A DNA stretch of 64,000 nucleotides from Prostheceraeus crozeri (GCA_907163375.1 CAJQUW010009275.1:42797-106796), one strand, 5' to 3'. Counted from the stretch's first letter, positions 59,301 to 63,760 are shown. Notes: generated from the letters alone by a model not told the origin. Made by a program: numbers and translations.

Positions 59301-60751
59301 ACTGCTCTGCATAATCACTGAACATACAAACAGCATCACACGCACTTTTTTTTGATCGGTTGGCATTCCGCCAATAAGCTGAAATTCCGAAAAAATATCC
59401 GCCAATAAAACCATAGCAATTTTGATTAAGTAAAAATCTAGCCGTTCGAAAATAAATTGAGTAGGGGGTAAGGGTATCAAGATTTTTTGAAATTTTCGAA
59501 ATATCACGGGGATGGAGACCTGTCATTTTATTACAAGTTGTTACTTATAACTTGTAGTTTATCAAATATTCGGACCGAAAGATCACAATTCCATATTTTA
59601 GCAGACTATTAGATTACAGATTCATGATAAGGAGCTTGAAATTAGCATGGTATATCGTAGGCAGAATTTGGCGGAAATTCTCATCATTTAGTTTTGTAGC
59701 TGGAAAGAGTCAATGGTATCTTTTGATGCTATTATTGTTATTCTTATGTACATTGAAAATTTTTTTTCTGCTTCAGGCACAAATGAATCTATTGATGTTA
59801 GTATGAGTTTTCATATACGAGATTAGTGAATATACAAGATTGAAAAATGGCTCTGCTAACTTCACGAAAAATGAAGCATTTATGTATTTGTGATCCGTGC
59901 AATGATGAGGTACCGACAGAATAAAATTGATCTGCTGCACCTATCAGCGAGACTGTGAAATTGGTTCCATTATGTGATCCCGCTAACTTCACGGCGGAAA
60001 CTTCTATCTTTTAATTTGAATTTCTCTAAAACGACAGCGAATTTCTGGAATTTAAGCACAGAATAGTGATCAGAATACTGAAATTAATCAAGTCGAAGCA
60101 ACTGTTTTATAGAACTCCGCTGTAATATAAATGGCTGCGGTTATACCCTGAAATGAGAGAATCATATAAGAATATGTATTTGTATTACATTTCGAGTCTT
60201 TTTCATTTTTCGAAGTCTCGATTTTGAAAATCATTGCGAAACTCCTAAGTGTCCTTTTGTTTGCGTAGATTCTCAAATACGGAAATTATCGTTGATCGTC
60301 ATTTTTGCCTGTGTAAATAGTTGAGGGTTGATAATTTTTAATTTTTCTTCAACGAGACAGCATCTTTGAGTTATTTCAGTGTGGTTAAATCAAATCATAA
60401 AATTCTGTTTATGCGTGTATGACCTATCCAGCAGGACATAAAAGTAGCATGAAATTATAATGATCAATTCGTGAGGTCAAGTATTGAAATTCACAGTCTT
60501 ATTAATTTGTGAAGTTTTTGTCGACACATAAACCATCGACTCTCCATCCTTTTAATCGCATTCAAAGTTGTATAGCAGCGTATGCGGTAATTTGGAAGTA
60601 TGCTTTCATTGTTTAGTGTAGAAATGATTTCTCAAACTTCTCAATTTTCAGTGATTGCGCGGTGAAGGAAGAAGCTCCACAAGCTCAAAGCGATGAAGAT
60701 GCACGCCGCCTATGGGAAGTCAGTGCTGAAATGGTCGGATTGAAGAGTTAA
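13899..60751 (+). CDS. Retinol dehydrogenase-like short-chain dehydrogenase (RDH11/12/13/14 group), spliced
   Basis: The visible coding sequence joins 13899-14390, 14995-15114, 18350-18554 and 60652-60751, giving 304 residues. The classical SDR set is complete: the NAD(P) site TGSNTGIG (residues 29-36), LACRD, NNAG (108-111), the catalytic serine in NVSS (156-159) and YGQSK (184-188, Tyr and Lys). Further matches are GGVCTAT near the start, [13 protein letters not shown], and a C-terminal [14 protein letters not shown] ... [13 protein letters not shown] tail characteristic of RDH11-14. Family enzymes reduce retinal or other aldehydes with NADPH at ER or mitochondrial membranes; substrate here is inference. 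All junctions keep frame. RDH11/12 are about 316-318 residues, so some 12-15 N-terminal residues (start Met and membrane anchor) lie in an unseen upstream exon. The third intron is about 42 kb. Confidence 0.93.
14391..14994 (+). other. Intron, 604 bp
   Basis: GTAAGT donor at 14391; acceptor TTTCTTATGCAG ending at 14994. No gene or repeat was recognised inside. Confidence 0.9.
14995..15114 (+). CDS. RDH-like gene, exon with catalytic YxxxK
   Basis: This 120-nt exon is phase 1 on both sides. It encodes [13 protein letters not shown], then the active-site YGQSK (Tyr codon at 15054-15056), then [14 protein letters not shown]. The donor is GTGAGT at 15115. All of this is standard for the RDH11-14 group. 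Confidence 0.96.
17479..17544. repeat. 66-bp fragment shared with the mariner at 22.7-24.4 kb
   Basis: The segment from GTTACAAAACTTATTACCTG to ACAAATAGAT matches 23161-23226 with only a few substitutions. The second copy lies inside the transposase region of the mariner-like element, so this is probably a stray fragment of another copy. Confidence 0.75.
17604..18185. mobile_element. Candidate hAT-like MITE with GGCCCGG-rich ends
   Basis: The left end reads CACAGCTGGAAGCGGGCCCG and the right end (reverse complement) CAGAGCTATAACCGGGCC. GC-rich termini enclose an AT-rich, non-coding middle. Flanks TGCATTGG (17596-17603) and TGCATTTG (18186-18193) agree at 7 of 8 positions, as expected for an old 8-bp duplication. 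The left boundary could differ by 2 bp. Confidence 0.6.
18350..18554 (+). CDS. RDH-like gene, substrate-side exon
   Basis: This 205-nt exon encodes [21 protein letters not shown], a hydrophobic membrane-associating stretch ([16 protein letters not shown]), then [19 protein letters not shown] and GKAYYF. It ends two bases into a codon. The donor is GTATTG at 18555. The [15 protein letters not shown] block is typical of RDH11/12. Open reading runs on into the intron for 11 codons to a stop, which would give a truncated protein if unspliced. Confidence 0.95.
18556..19160. other. Intronic sequence without recognised features
   Basis: AT-rich; the part after about 18885 may be the 3' flank or untranslated end of the adjacent minus-strand PLE. 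No motifs were recognised. Confidence 0.5.
19160..22200 (-). mobile_element. Penelope-like element, Naiad-type (N-terminal GIY-YIG)
   Basis: This minus-strand retroelement has its domains in the order Cys-rich region, GIY-YIG endonuclease, linker, reverse transcriptase. That is the reverse of canonical Penelope elements, where the nuclease is C-terminal, and matches the permuted Naiad/Chlamys PLE group. Terminal repeats were not found and the boundaries are approximate. The copy has about three coding breaks. Confidence 0.8.
19163..22059 (-). pseudogene. Naiad-type PLE protein: GIY-YIG nuclease plus reverse transcriptase
   Basis: In coding order: a Cys-rich block ([13 protein letters not shown]) with TGKFNC; the nuclease core [11 protein letters not shown] followed by [21 protein letters not shown] (GIY-YIG variant, about 21640-21720); a basic linker; [32 protein letters not shown] (the PLE RT motif, about 20250); [12 protein letters not shown] (catalytic aspartate); [17 protein letters not shown]; and the catalytic RYIDDL box. 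About 965 residues are spanned. Most of it lies in one frame interrupted by in-frame stops, with a single frame change near the nuclease start. PLE proteins nick target DNA and prime reverse transcription. The canonical C-terminal nuclease is absent after the RT. Confidence 0.85.
22201..22486. other. Intronic spacer
   Basis: No recognised feature. It may include the 5' untranslated part of the minus-strand PLE. Confidence 0.4.
22487..22637 (+). repeat. Left arm of a long inverted repeat framing the mariner
   Basis: GAAATAAATAAAAGCGACAA through AGCTATAGAAT and AGAATCTAAAAT recur in inverse orientation at 24529-24647 with scattered substitutions and a small insertion. This suggests the ends of an older foldback-type element into which, or between whose arms, the mariner sits. 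Confidence 0.8.
22688..24420 (-). mobile_element. mariner/Tc1-superfamily transposon, 1733 bp
   Basis: The inverted ends extend about 65 bp. Both begin CGTG and share GTCCAATAAGTTTCCGGACA, AAATGTAGAAAAACTGCAAA and TTCAATTCTGACATGATGGA with few differences. TA flanks both ends (22686-22687 and 24421-24422). The size and TA duplication fit the Tc1/mariner superfamily. The internal minus-strand transposase is decayed. Confidence 0.93.
22980..24112 (-). pseudogene. mariner-type transposase remnant
   Basis: Minus-strand pieces, in coding order: [20 protein letters not shown] (helix-turn-helix region, about 23990-23920); a [20 protein letters not shown] stretch (about 23620-23560) that may be the catalytic-domain start; an [12 protein letters not shown] motif (the SPDL-P box of mariner transposases, about 23240-23205); and [20 protein letters not shown] (C-terminal, about 23142-23083). 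The KKHL-G-x-F pattern after the SPDL box is typical of mariner. Frames change several times, stops are present, and about 60 bp of extra sequence separates the SPDL box from the KKHL block. The copy is dead. Confidence 0.75.
24529..24647 (-). repeat. Right arm of the inverted repeat framing the mariner
   Basis: Reverse complement of 22487-22637. Best conserved at CATTGTCGCTTTTATTTATT and AGATTCTATAGCTGG. Confidence 0.8.
24648..27339. other. Intronic AT-rich sequence, mostly unassigned
   Basis: No host exon or complete element was recognised. A possible LINE 3' tail lies at about 26940-27080 (separate entry). The minus-strand open frame at 25682-25978 has no recognisable motif. Confidence 0.5.
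26940..27080 (-). repeat. Possible LINE or SINE 3' tail
   Basis: On the minus strand the sequence ends GGAAATAAACGTTTTGACTT followed by TTGACTTGC. A TTTGAC-type microsatellite after an ATAAACGTTTTGAC block is the usual look of an invertebrate non-LTR element 3' end. No coding part is attached. Confidence 0.4.
29093..29813 (+). pseudogene. LINE ORF1 (nucleic-acid-binding protein), broken
   Basis: The start ATG at 29093 follows an open 5' region. The N-terminus ([20 protein letters not shown]) leads into a Glu/Lys-rich probable coiled coil. This is followed by [14 protein letters not shown], an RRM-like start, and after a frame change near 29560 by [20 protein letters not shown] and [20 protein letters not shown]. 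This order (coiled coil, RRM-like fold, basic C-terminal half) is usual for ORF1 of two-ORF LINEs, which coats element RNA. Breaks are one stop at 29240-29242 and the one frame change. About 240 codons, short for the class. Confidence 0.8.
29898..32481 (+). pseudogene. LINE ORF2: APE endonuclease and reverse transcriptase, broken
   Basis: N-terminal APE-type endonuclease: [24 protein letters not shown] (about 30313) and SDHNVIYV near its end. Reverse transcriptase: [57 protein letters not shown], then [13 protein letters not shown] and a YADEM catalytic box (about 31749), where the usual YADD is YADE. The C-terminal part continues as [17 protein letters not shown]. Frame changes occur near 30120, 31615 and 31760. 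The YADE box means the second catalytic aspartate is lost. The protein would nick DNA and copy LINE RNA, but this copy is inactive. Confidence 0.9.
32612..32732. other. Flank with ATAAACGCCGC repeat words
   Basis: CCTATAAACGCCGCAGTTT here resembles CTTATAAACGCCGCACTT at 33255 and, before the hAT-like insertion, continued from AAACACCGCCCTC at 27329. These look like short terminal words of another repeat family, unassigned. Confidence 0.4.
32733..33027 (+). repeat. Dispersed repeat, copy A
   Basis: Starts TGTCACCGGAATGCTTATC. It matches copy B at 33617-34170 over about 290 bp with roughly one difference in six, including CATCTAATTGATTA and GTGAGTTTCGTCTTCAAGT. Non-coding and in the same orientation as copy B. 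Confidence 0.8.
33536..34170 (+). repeat. Dispersed repeat, copy B with extra internal 230 bp
   Basis: It begins with a block (33550-33605, CACCAACTGAAGTTAATTTT, ACACACCTGCTTTATG) that recurs at 36618-36674. Next is TGTCACCGGAATGCTTATC, as in copy A. About 230 bp absent from copy A follows (33665-33895), then the rest of copy A resumes at TAGTCTATATTAT. Confidence 0.8.
34171..34903. other. Intronic spacer
   Basis: No recognised protein or terminal repeat. Overlapping short open frames near 34399-34708 lie on both strands without motifs. Confidence 0.4.
34904..36060 (-). pseudogene. pogo/Tigger-type transposase, internally deleted
   Basis: Minus-strand coding order: [31 protein letters not shown] and [20 protein letters not shown], which is the CENP-B-type helix-turn-helix region. 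Next is [12 protein letters not shown], then [13 protein letters not shown] at the start of the DDE domain, then [12 protein letters not shown] and SERCVLI. After this it jumps directly to [20 protein letters not shown] and FAPPEALRP, the post-catalytic region, so most of the DDE core (second and third acidic residues) is deleted. A frame change lies near 35570. The tail to 34904 is Lys/Ser-rich ([10 protein letters not shown]). Such transposases bind TIRs through the CENP-B domain and insert at TA; TIRs were not located here. Confidence 0.82.
36061..37044. other. Intronic spacer with a third copy of the dispersed repeat
   Basis: At 36618-36674 the block CACCAACTGAAGTGAATTTT and ACACACCTGTTTTATG repeats the start of copy B (33550-33605). 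The remainder is AT-rich without recognised features. Confidence 0.7.
37045..38175 (+). pseudogene. hAT-related transposase C-terminal half
   Basis: One continuous frame of 377 codons ends at the stop at 38173-38175 and is broken by three in-frame stops (37573-37575, 37867-37869 and one near 38005) but by no frame shift. It reads [79 protein letters not shown] and [14 protein letters not shown]. This succession matches the hAT/zinc-finger-BED type transposases widespread in invertebrate genomes, where the last motif corresponds to the NADVERxFS dimerisation signature. A basic, Glu-rich helix ([10 protein letters not shown]) ends it. The BED finger and catalytic start are missing. Superfamily assignment is inference from motif order. 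Confidence 0.65.
38176..39336. other. Intronic sequence with three loosely similar segments
   Basis: Segments near 38530 (GACGAGCGTCACGCC), 38832 (GACGGAAGTCACGCCG) and 38960 (GACGAAAGCCACGTC) resemble one another at about 130-300 bp spacing and may be a decayed tandem repeat. No gene was recognised. Confidence 0.45.
39337..40760 (+). pseudogene. Second PLE lineage: RT scrap and C-terminal GIY-YIG nuclease
   Basis: Plus-strand pieces in several frames. First comes an RT part ([29 protein letters not shown], then a degenerate LDDITLIL catalytic box near 39710). Then, from 40339, [20 protein letters not shown] and [15 protein letters not shown], followed by the nuclease core [20 protein letters not shown] (about 40490-40555). 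Last is [17 protein letters not shown] near 40690-40740. The RT then Cys-rich then GIY-YIG order is canonical for Penelope-like elements, opposite to the element at 19-22 kb and different in sequence from the one at 44-49 kb. It is heavily decayed with many breaks, so it is old. Confidence 0.75.
40761..41146. other. Intronic spacer
   Basis: No recognised feature. It may include the undefined left end of the next element. Confidence 0.4.
41147..42399 (+). mobile_element. Transposon fragment ringed by a repeated 14-mer
   Basis: The motif GTAAGTCAGCGACG occurs at 41147-41160, 41314-41327, 41336-41349 (inverted), 42022-42035, 42209-42222 (one change, GCAAG) and 42386-42399 (one change). Three copies lie on each side of a transposase fragment. 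True ends and target duplication were not found, so the coordinates mark only the outer motif copies. It is non-autonomous, since the transposase is reduced to about 110 codons. Confidence 0.75.
41373..41702 (+). pseudogene. DDE-type transposase fragment, same family as 50.4-52.3 kb
   Basis: The open frame encodes [20 protein letters not shown] (second catalytic aspartate in a GDGAPSxFKNRY box), then [20 protein letters not shown] and [20 protein letters not shown]. It aligns with [14 protein letters not shown] and [19 protein letters not shown] of the larger transposase at 51.4-52.3 kb. The N-terminal region with the first aspartate is absent, and the frame opens about 20 bp after a subterminal motif copy. 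The ATG at 41373 may be fortuitous. Sequence identity to the other copy is moderate, so the two elements are relatives rather than recent copies. Confidence 0.75.
42455..42518. repeat. Nested palindrome, left end of unclassified element
   Basis: An inner perfect palindrome has arms CAGCCTAAATCGTC (42473-42486) and its complement (42488-42501) around one base. It is flanked by outer arms ATATTACCTTT (42455-42465) and AAAGGTAATAT (42508-42518), and would form a 64-nt hairpin. Confidence 0.95.
42884..43231 (-). pseudogene. Unrecognised minus-strand open region
   Basis: A 115-codon open frame, rich in Lys, Cys and aromatic residues (for example [20 protein letters not shown] and [13 protein letters not shown]). 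No family was recognised. It lies downstream, on the same strand, of the frame at 43651-44208 and may be its decayed continuation. Both could be the gene of the surrounding palindrome-ended element. Confidence 0.35.
43651..44208 (-). pseudogene. Unrecognised minus-strand protein, one frame with one stop
   Basis: From 44208 down to 43651 a single frame of about 186 codons is broken by one stop near 43939. It reads [40 protein letters not shown], then [20 protein letters not shown] and [20 protein letters not shown]. The unusually long frame for this AT-rich region and its place inside the palindrome-ended element suggest an element-encoded protein, perhaps a transposase relative. No catalytic motif could be identified, so no function is claimed. 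Confidence 0.4.
44443..44454 (+). repeat. Left flanking direct repeat of the PLE dimer
   Basis: ACAAGACGGAAT, repeated exactly at 48675-48686; a probable 12-bp target duplication of the PLE insertion. Confidence 0.75.
44517..44559 (-). ncRNA. Hammerhead-ribozyme-like motif in PLE 3' region (left copy)
   Basis: Mirror of the motif at 48550-48592. See that entry for the structure. Confidence 0.35.
44739..46811 (-). CDS. Penelope-like element protein (RT plus GIY-YIG), long open frame
   Basis: The open frame is 690 codons from the first ATG at 46811 and remains open upstream to the dimer junction at 46857, so the N-terminus is cut by truncation. Domains: an N-terminal helical region; [40 protein letters not shown] (PLE RT motif, residues about 215-235); [15 protein letters not shown] (catalytic aspartate, about 290); [18 protein letters not shown]; the catalytic [11 protein letters not shown] box (about 395); and a C-terminal GIY-YIG nuclease starting SVYRIECGH and [18 protein letters not shown] (about 605-630). 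Canonical Penelope order. The nuclease nicks the target and the RT copies RNA there. No internal break was seen over the readable part. Confidence 0.9.
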   Translation of the reverse strand: MVKDVHLLSRIVDFVDSSVGSYRHSSLEKITKRLHRLRVLHGRNDEPIVDKVIDPVINLSTLKLTSGQHSILSKGLNFAVTPSSIPKKEIIAGVEQAISALGSDYKTCIRNEISRILKRKYRPRSNISCLEKEAISSLQANKNIIILPSDKESRVVVMNRRDYVDKLRSIIEDGPYKVSTKNPGAGVRRTLHGKIRQIELDGRISRQQALEWCPTFFQTPFLFGLPKIHKKNCPLRPVVSQVDSVFSGLSKFIADLVKCFACDSPSYIKNSDDLKSKLLSIPVVNSSVFVSFDVESLFTNVPIDGVMDALKWYIEKNDDFPNECVFTVDELLWLTEFLLRNCYFEFDNRFFIQTDGVSMGSSLGPASANIFMNFYEFKTFSLASELDIATPFIWYRYVDDVFACWTHPVIQLPAFLEFLNDQEDSINFTMEIEEDGKIPFLDVLVSRNGERPIFPVYRKATHSNLYLHRSSYHPRSVFPGVIRSLGLRAARVCSDSTLDGELVNVKSALASNGYRESEVNGILSSLTIGRARRDEPTNVSGSIPFIPGISNAIKSKLIGFGINIALKPASTLSSLLIRKRPSPSLCLGSVYRIECGHRDCGFSYVGESSRPIDKRKSEHLRMIRELDVDRSELAKHVMDSGHRIDIDSMTVVDRERSWKRRIVKESLWTKHFRSNNRTKIDLGSFYDSIL
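46858..48370 (+). CDS. Penelope-like element protein, 5'-truncated right copy
   Basis: The frame from 46895 (ATG) runs 491 codons to the stop at 48368-48370. It starts at [20 protein letters not shown] and carries the same RT core ([17 protein letters not shown]) and C-terminal GIY-YIG nuclease (SYVGESSRP) as the left copy. Observed residue differences include Val/Ile before NSSVFVSF, Met/Leu in the GV-DALK segment and Tyr/Cys in HRSS-HPRS. About 200 N-terminal residues of the left copy are missing. The reading frame is intact from truncation point to stop, showing a recent insertion. The isolated ATG is probably not a natural start. Confidence 0.9.
48371..48649 (+). other. PLE 3' untranslated region (right copy)
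   Basis: 279 bp after the stop, mirrored at 44460-44738. Contains the hammerhead-like motif, an AATAAA (48533-48538) and a terminal TATTGTCAGTAGG (on the minus strand). Confidence 0.7.
48550..48592 (+). ncRNA. Hammerhead-ribozyme-like motif in PLE 3' region (right copy)
   Basis: TTGATAA (compare the core CTGATGA) is followed by a potential stem II, GACTG-GCGGTGT-CGGTC, then the core GAAA, a short stem III (CGC-TT-GCG) and ATA as a possible cleavage triplet. Penelope-like elements are known to carry minimal hammerheads with a very short stem III near their ends. Two changes from the CTGATGA core suggest it is degenerate or a chance match. Confidence 0.35.
48675..48686 (+). repeat. Right flanking direct repeat of the PLE dimer
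   Basis: ACAAGACGGAAT, identical to 44443-44454. It lies 25 bp beyond the end of the mirrored arm, so that 25 bp is element-derived tail or filler. Confidence 0.75.
49117..49147. repeat. Palindrome, right end of unclassified element
   Basis: Arms CAAATTAGACGGCC (49117-49130) and the exact complement (49134-49147) flank the spacer TTA. It is a 31-nt perfect hairpin. Confidence 0.95.
49303..53016 (+). mobile_element. Sola-like DDE transposon, 3714 bp
   Basis: The ends GGGCAATTCCACG are inverted repeats. They are flanked by the 4-bp direct repeat CTAA (49299-49302 and 53017-53020), the duplication length of Sola transposons. The motif GTCACGAACGAAC recurs at 49318, 49495, 49688, 52451 (variant GTCGCGAACGAAA), 52475 (GTTACG variant) and 52642, three copies each side of the gene. 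The single transposase gene is nearly whole. The Sola assignment rests on the 4-bp duplication and is tentative. Confidence 0.85.
50351..52292 (+). pseudogene. Sola-like DDE transposase, nearly complete
   Basis: ATG at 50351 ([13 protein letters not shown]), then a charged helical N-terminal region ([20 protein letters not shown]), ISRVCP, and [20 protein letters not shown]. Next come [20 protein letters not shown] and a Cys/His block ([13 protein letters not shown]). The first catalytic aspartate is in [21 protein letters not shown] (about 51370-51430), the second in [14 protein letters not shown] (about 51600), and then [19 protein letters not shown]. About 647 codons. Breaks: a TGA at 50765-50767, a frame change between about 51215 and 51255, and a TAG after the SAHW motif. 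This family is common in invertebrate gene models. Upstream of 50351 a GTG at 50333 also opens the frame but is less likely as a start. Confidence 0.82.
53021..53489. other. Inner part of the TIR element, unassigned
   Basis: AT-rich, no coding signal. It contains repeated AATATTTGTCAATATTTAT-like words near 53355-53395. Confidence 0.4.
53521..53630. repeat. Three GCGTCCTATACGC-type words
   Basis: GCGTCCTATACGC (53526), GCGTCCTATACAT (about 53582) and TCGTCCTATACGC (about 53600) precede GGGTAGTTACGGTAA. The pattern resembles subterminal repeats of a further small DNA element inserted in the TIR element. Ends not defined. Confidence 0.5.
53677..54208. other. Intronic spacer
   Basis: AT-rich with repeated CATAGACTT and AAATCTAT words. 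No gene was recognised. Confidence 0.45.
56978..57026. repeat. Near-perfect 49-bp palindrome
   Basis: CTGTTTGAACAGGTGGGT and ACCCACGTTTGAACACCTG flank TTT. The inner GTGGGT-TTT-ACCCAC is perfect, and TGTTTGAACA words recur three times, around 56978-57030. Confidence 0.85.
57133..57384 (-). pseudogene. LINE-derived reverse-transcriptase C-terminal scrap
   Basis: The minus-strand frame reads [20 protein letters not shown] then [18 protein letters not shown]. This resembles the NGIEIExVxxFVYLGSxISxDGxxxxEIxRRI segment downstream of the RT catalytic core in many LINE proteins. The rest of the 84-codon frame is unrelated filler. It is nested in the hAT-type element at 54.2-59.0 kb, so it landed later or was captured. 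No catalytic motif is present. Confidence 0.6.
58732..58833 (+). other. Short open frame after a splice-acceptor-like site
   Basis: TTATTTCTGTTTTTAG precedes ATATGGAGGTAG. From the ATG a 34-codon frame ([20 protein letters not shown], then [14 protein letters not shown]) runs to a stop. The acidic, serine-rich composition looks like a real exon, perhaps the last exon of a gene belonging to the surrounding transposon. No family was recognised. Confidence 0.3.
59067..59164. repeat. 98-bp foldback (palindromic MITE-like)
   Basis: The outer arms TAGCATTATATCATGGATTT are perfectly inverted at the far end. A second inner pair, ATATCAGACA and TGTCTGATAT, encloses a 16-base loop. The two unpaired 9-11 base bulges between the pairs are on opposite sides. 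It starts 53 bp after the hAT-type element ends. Confidence 0.95.
59165..60651. other. End of giant intron, unassigned
   Basis: AT-rich; no coding motifs were recognised. It ends with CTTCTCAATTTTCAG, a good polypyrimidine tract and acceptor for the final exon. Confidence 0.6.
60652..60751 (+). CDS. RDH-like gene, final coding exon
   Basis: Exon of 100 nt including the stop (TAA at 60749-60751). The incoming T completes a Ser codon with AG from the exon ending at 18554. It then reads [20 protein letters not shown] and [12 protein letters not shown]. The SDC at the start and RRLWEVS-MVGL tail are hallmarks of RDH11-14 C-termini, so the assignment to the exons 42 kb upstream is firm despite the distance. 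Acceptor TTTTCAG at 60645-60651. Confidence 0.94.
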
Positions 60752-61123
60752 TTCCAACGAAAAACACAGATGAATTCCGTCAGTTCGTGTCAAAGTGACC
60801 GAAGCGCCAACATGCAAATTGTTGAGAAATCGAAAATAACTGCAGAGGATTTTCCTTTGTTTTGATCAATAGGTAAACTTTTTATTATCAGCTAGGTTCC
60901 TAGAGATTTTCAATGACATAATCGGATTTGAATTGATGCACTTTTTTTGGAGATGGGTTGAAATTGCACATTATGTAATCGTGAAGACTAGCTTAAGCGG
61001 CTACTCAGGTTATTTTGACACAGATAATGAGTCGCTTAAGTTGAAGTGATATGATTAACTTTCTTTGCATGCATTGCTCTACTCACTATGTAATGTTTTC
61101 TTGTATACTAGGTGTGTATTGAA
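60752..61123 (+). other. 3' flank of the RDH-like gene (3' UTR)
   Basis: Expected 3' untranslated region. No clear AATAAA signal was seen before the MITE at 61124. Confidence 0.45.
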
Positions 61124-61814
61124 AAAGGTTGTGGAAGCGGAAGCGATCTTTTTAATTGAAGCGGATGCCCGACGATCGCTTCCGCTTCCGATAGTATCAT
61201 GATACTAATGACTGACGCAATTCACGTGTCAGGGCAAGGCGAGGCACTTCTGACTTTTGACCTTAAGTCTTGATATGAGTGAAGTAATAGTTGTCATATT
61301 TAGTTCTCACCCTATTACACCTAGTTACAAATTGACACCTAGATGTAGTTACTTCTGATTTTCTCATTATGATGAAAACGAAGGTGCATTATCTCAGAAT
61401 GCTGGCATTCGAAATCAGAAAACTTCAGTATCATCTTATCAATGACTTTTTGCACAGCGGATTGCTGTGTCTTGAGGCAATTTCATTGCAACATTCTCAA
61501 ACACTCTCTTGGTTGCTTACTATTTTTTTACCACACACGTGTTGGGAAAATATGACGTTTCTATTTCACAATTTCCCAAATGTCAAAATCTTCAGTAAAT
61601 TTGAAAAATATTCAGCAACTCAAAAAAACGCATACAAGTCAGCTAGGGTTTACGACAGAAAGTTCGTGGAGACTGCGAGGTGTTAACGTGAATGAAGAAA
61701 GAGGGTCTCGAAATAGGGAGGTGTGTAGCCCATGTCGGGTCTCCAATAATTGTAAGTGGAAACGGTTGAGTGGAAGCAGAAGCGAAAAAAACTCAATCGC
61801 TTCCGCAGCCCTGA
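61124..61814. mobile_element. hAT-like MITE with GGAAGCG-rich ends
   Basis: Left AAGGTTGTGGAAGCGGAAGC; right (reverse complement) CAGGGCTGCGGAAGCGATTG. TATTGAAA lies at both sides (61117-61124 and 61815-61822), an 8-bp duplication whose edge may shift by 1 bp. GGAAGCGGAAGCGATC and GATCGCTTCCGCTTCC form an internal hairpin at 61136-61188. Non-coding. Confidence 0.7.
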
Positions 61815-61822
61815 TATTGAAA

Positions 61823-63560
61823 GCTTAAACCAACTAAAAGTTCCGCTTGCACGTGCACACTTGACACAATTACATGCAAATGACCAAAGATAGAAGTCGC
61901 TCCACATTATCAAATGTGTCGATAGTATTAGCAATCTGTGCCTTACGATTCTCTTAATAGCTGTAATAAGAGAACTTAAGAACTGCTTCAATTATTATGC
62001 TGTCATTTTCATATCTTACGATAAATGAAAGAGTGCATTTGTAGGTTCTCTCCTTCCAGCGTCATTCTATTTTTTCATGAGACATTTTTTTCTTCATCTC
62101 ATTTTGGTGAATTGTTAAAATTTAAAATTGCATGTTTGTAATGGAATGTTGTTAACCGAATAGACGTGTTTTCTGTGGTAGAAAATATACATTTCTGACT
62201 TCTGATAAGTCTCCGGCACATAGCAATCATAGAGATGGGATTCACCTTCAGCGAGATGGTTTGATTTTCTGCATATGCCTGAAAACACGAGATGAGATGC
62301 ATGTACATGACCATGTGCAATATGTTTATGAATATCACAGGGATGATCGATGGCTTAGGCGAGGGAATGTTAATATTGTATAAGACATTTTTCACCTTAT
62401 GTATATACTATGTATACATCCCTTTTGGGGAGAACGAGGAGAAATGGACTCCTATCCAACTACTAAAACACGAAATGATCAATTTATTTGAACTCATAAA
62501 ATTGATCTTCATAATGTAAATACAAAGTTTACAAAAGATAGTCAGATGATAGCACGTGGCTTCGATTTGTCGCGTAATTTTTACTTTTCCATGAAAATAA
62601 TCAAAAATTTATGATTTTGTTGATTTTGTCTAAAACCACATAGATTATCATTCATAACCAAATAATATATGGATATTTACATCAATTAACAGTCATTAGA
62701 TCAGAGTTGTGCAAATTACGTTAATTTATCTTATGATGATCCTCGAAAATGTCAGAAAAAGCGCAAAATTTCCATAGAAGATACATCAGTCGAAATGTAT
62801 CAAACATTCAACGTTCTGAGTTATTGCGTTTAAGATTGTATTAGGTATCACTCCTTGCTATGGTAGTAGTTGATATCAACTGTTAACATTTACTTTCGAT
62901 CCAGGGTAGCATGAAAAGCAATTTCCAAAATGTAGCCTACCAACGGAAAAATATCATTTAGTTGAATTGTATAGATAAATTGGCCATTTAGCTTTAAAAC
63001 TGCATGGGGATGTCTCAATTTATTCCCTTAGTAACAAATACAACTACAATCTAGGTCATTCTAACATCTTTCGTTGCAATATGACATAGCGCAAATTGTA
63101 ACGTACGAACGATTATAGCCTATTCAGAAACAACTTGCACCAACAGCCGTGCGTTACTGCGTTATGACAATTTCTTTTGAAGATATTTGTGCGTGCTATG
63201 ACTATGAGATACCTAGGTGACTGTGTCTGACGTTTAATGACGCTGATTCAATAGGTTTATGTGATTTTGAACATTGGATAACAACACGCATCGACTCAAA
63301 TATTTGTTATGATACACAGCGTCTTGTACTACGCTTTCACCATGCATCGAATGAATGGTGCTCATGAATGAATAAATTTATCCGAGCTTGGAAAATGATA
63401 TCGAATGAAGCGAAACAATGCTGAACAGAAAGAATCTCACATGCAACGGAATTATAGAAGCTTGAACAGAGGCCTATAGCCTAAAATAATGGACCATGTC
63501 TAAAAATATTTAACCAACCAATTAGTAAAGAAGTTCAAAACGAAAAAATCGATTCTACAT
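61823..63560. other. Downstream intergenic, unassigned
   Basis: AT-rich. No protein motif, RNA or terminal repeat was recognised. Confidence 0.5.
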
Positions 63561-63760
63561 GAAGTCAGTGCAAATCCAAATGCTCTTAGATGAAAGCTGA
63601 ACACCTGGTAACCAACAATGTTTACCAACATCTCGGAGAAAGGCAACTCCGTACAAACGCCCTGCATAGAAATGAAAGCTCTATGATCCTTGGTGATTTT
63701 AACTCCAAAGTCGGAAATGATCAAAATGGAAAGTGGCCCACTGTTAGTATACTAGGTGAC
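63561..63760 (+). pseudogene. Possible LINE APE-endonuclease scrap
   Basis: The frame near 63680-63750 reads SSMILGDFNSKVGNDQNGKW, matching the GDFNAKVG motif of APE-type endonucleases of RTE-like LINEs. The 5' part is in other frames and no RT follows within the window. Confidence 0.5.

Larger units (their letters stand above)
18555..60651 (+). other. Giant intron (about 42.1 kb) filled with mobile elements
   Basis: The donor at 18555 and the acceptor TTTTCAG ending at 60651 join codon phase 2 to the final exon without loss of frame. The joined peptide [15 protein letters not shown] matches the family consensus across the junction. No other host exon was recognised inside. Its content is listed element by element below. 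Confidence 0.9.
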
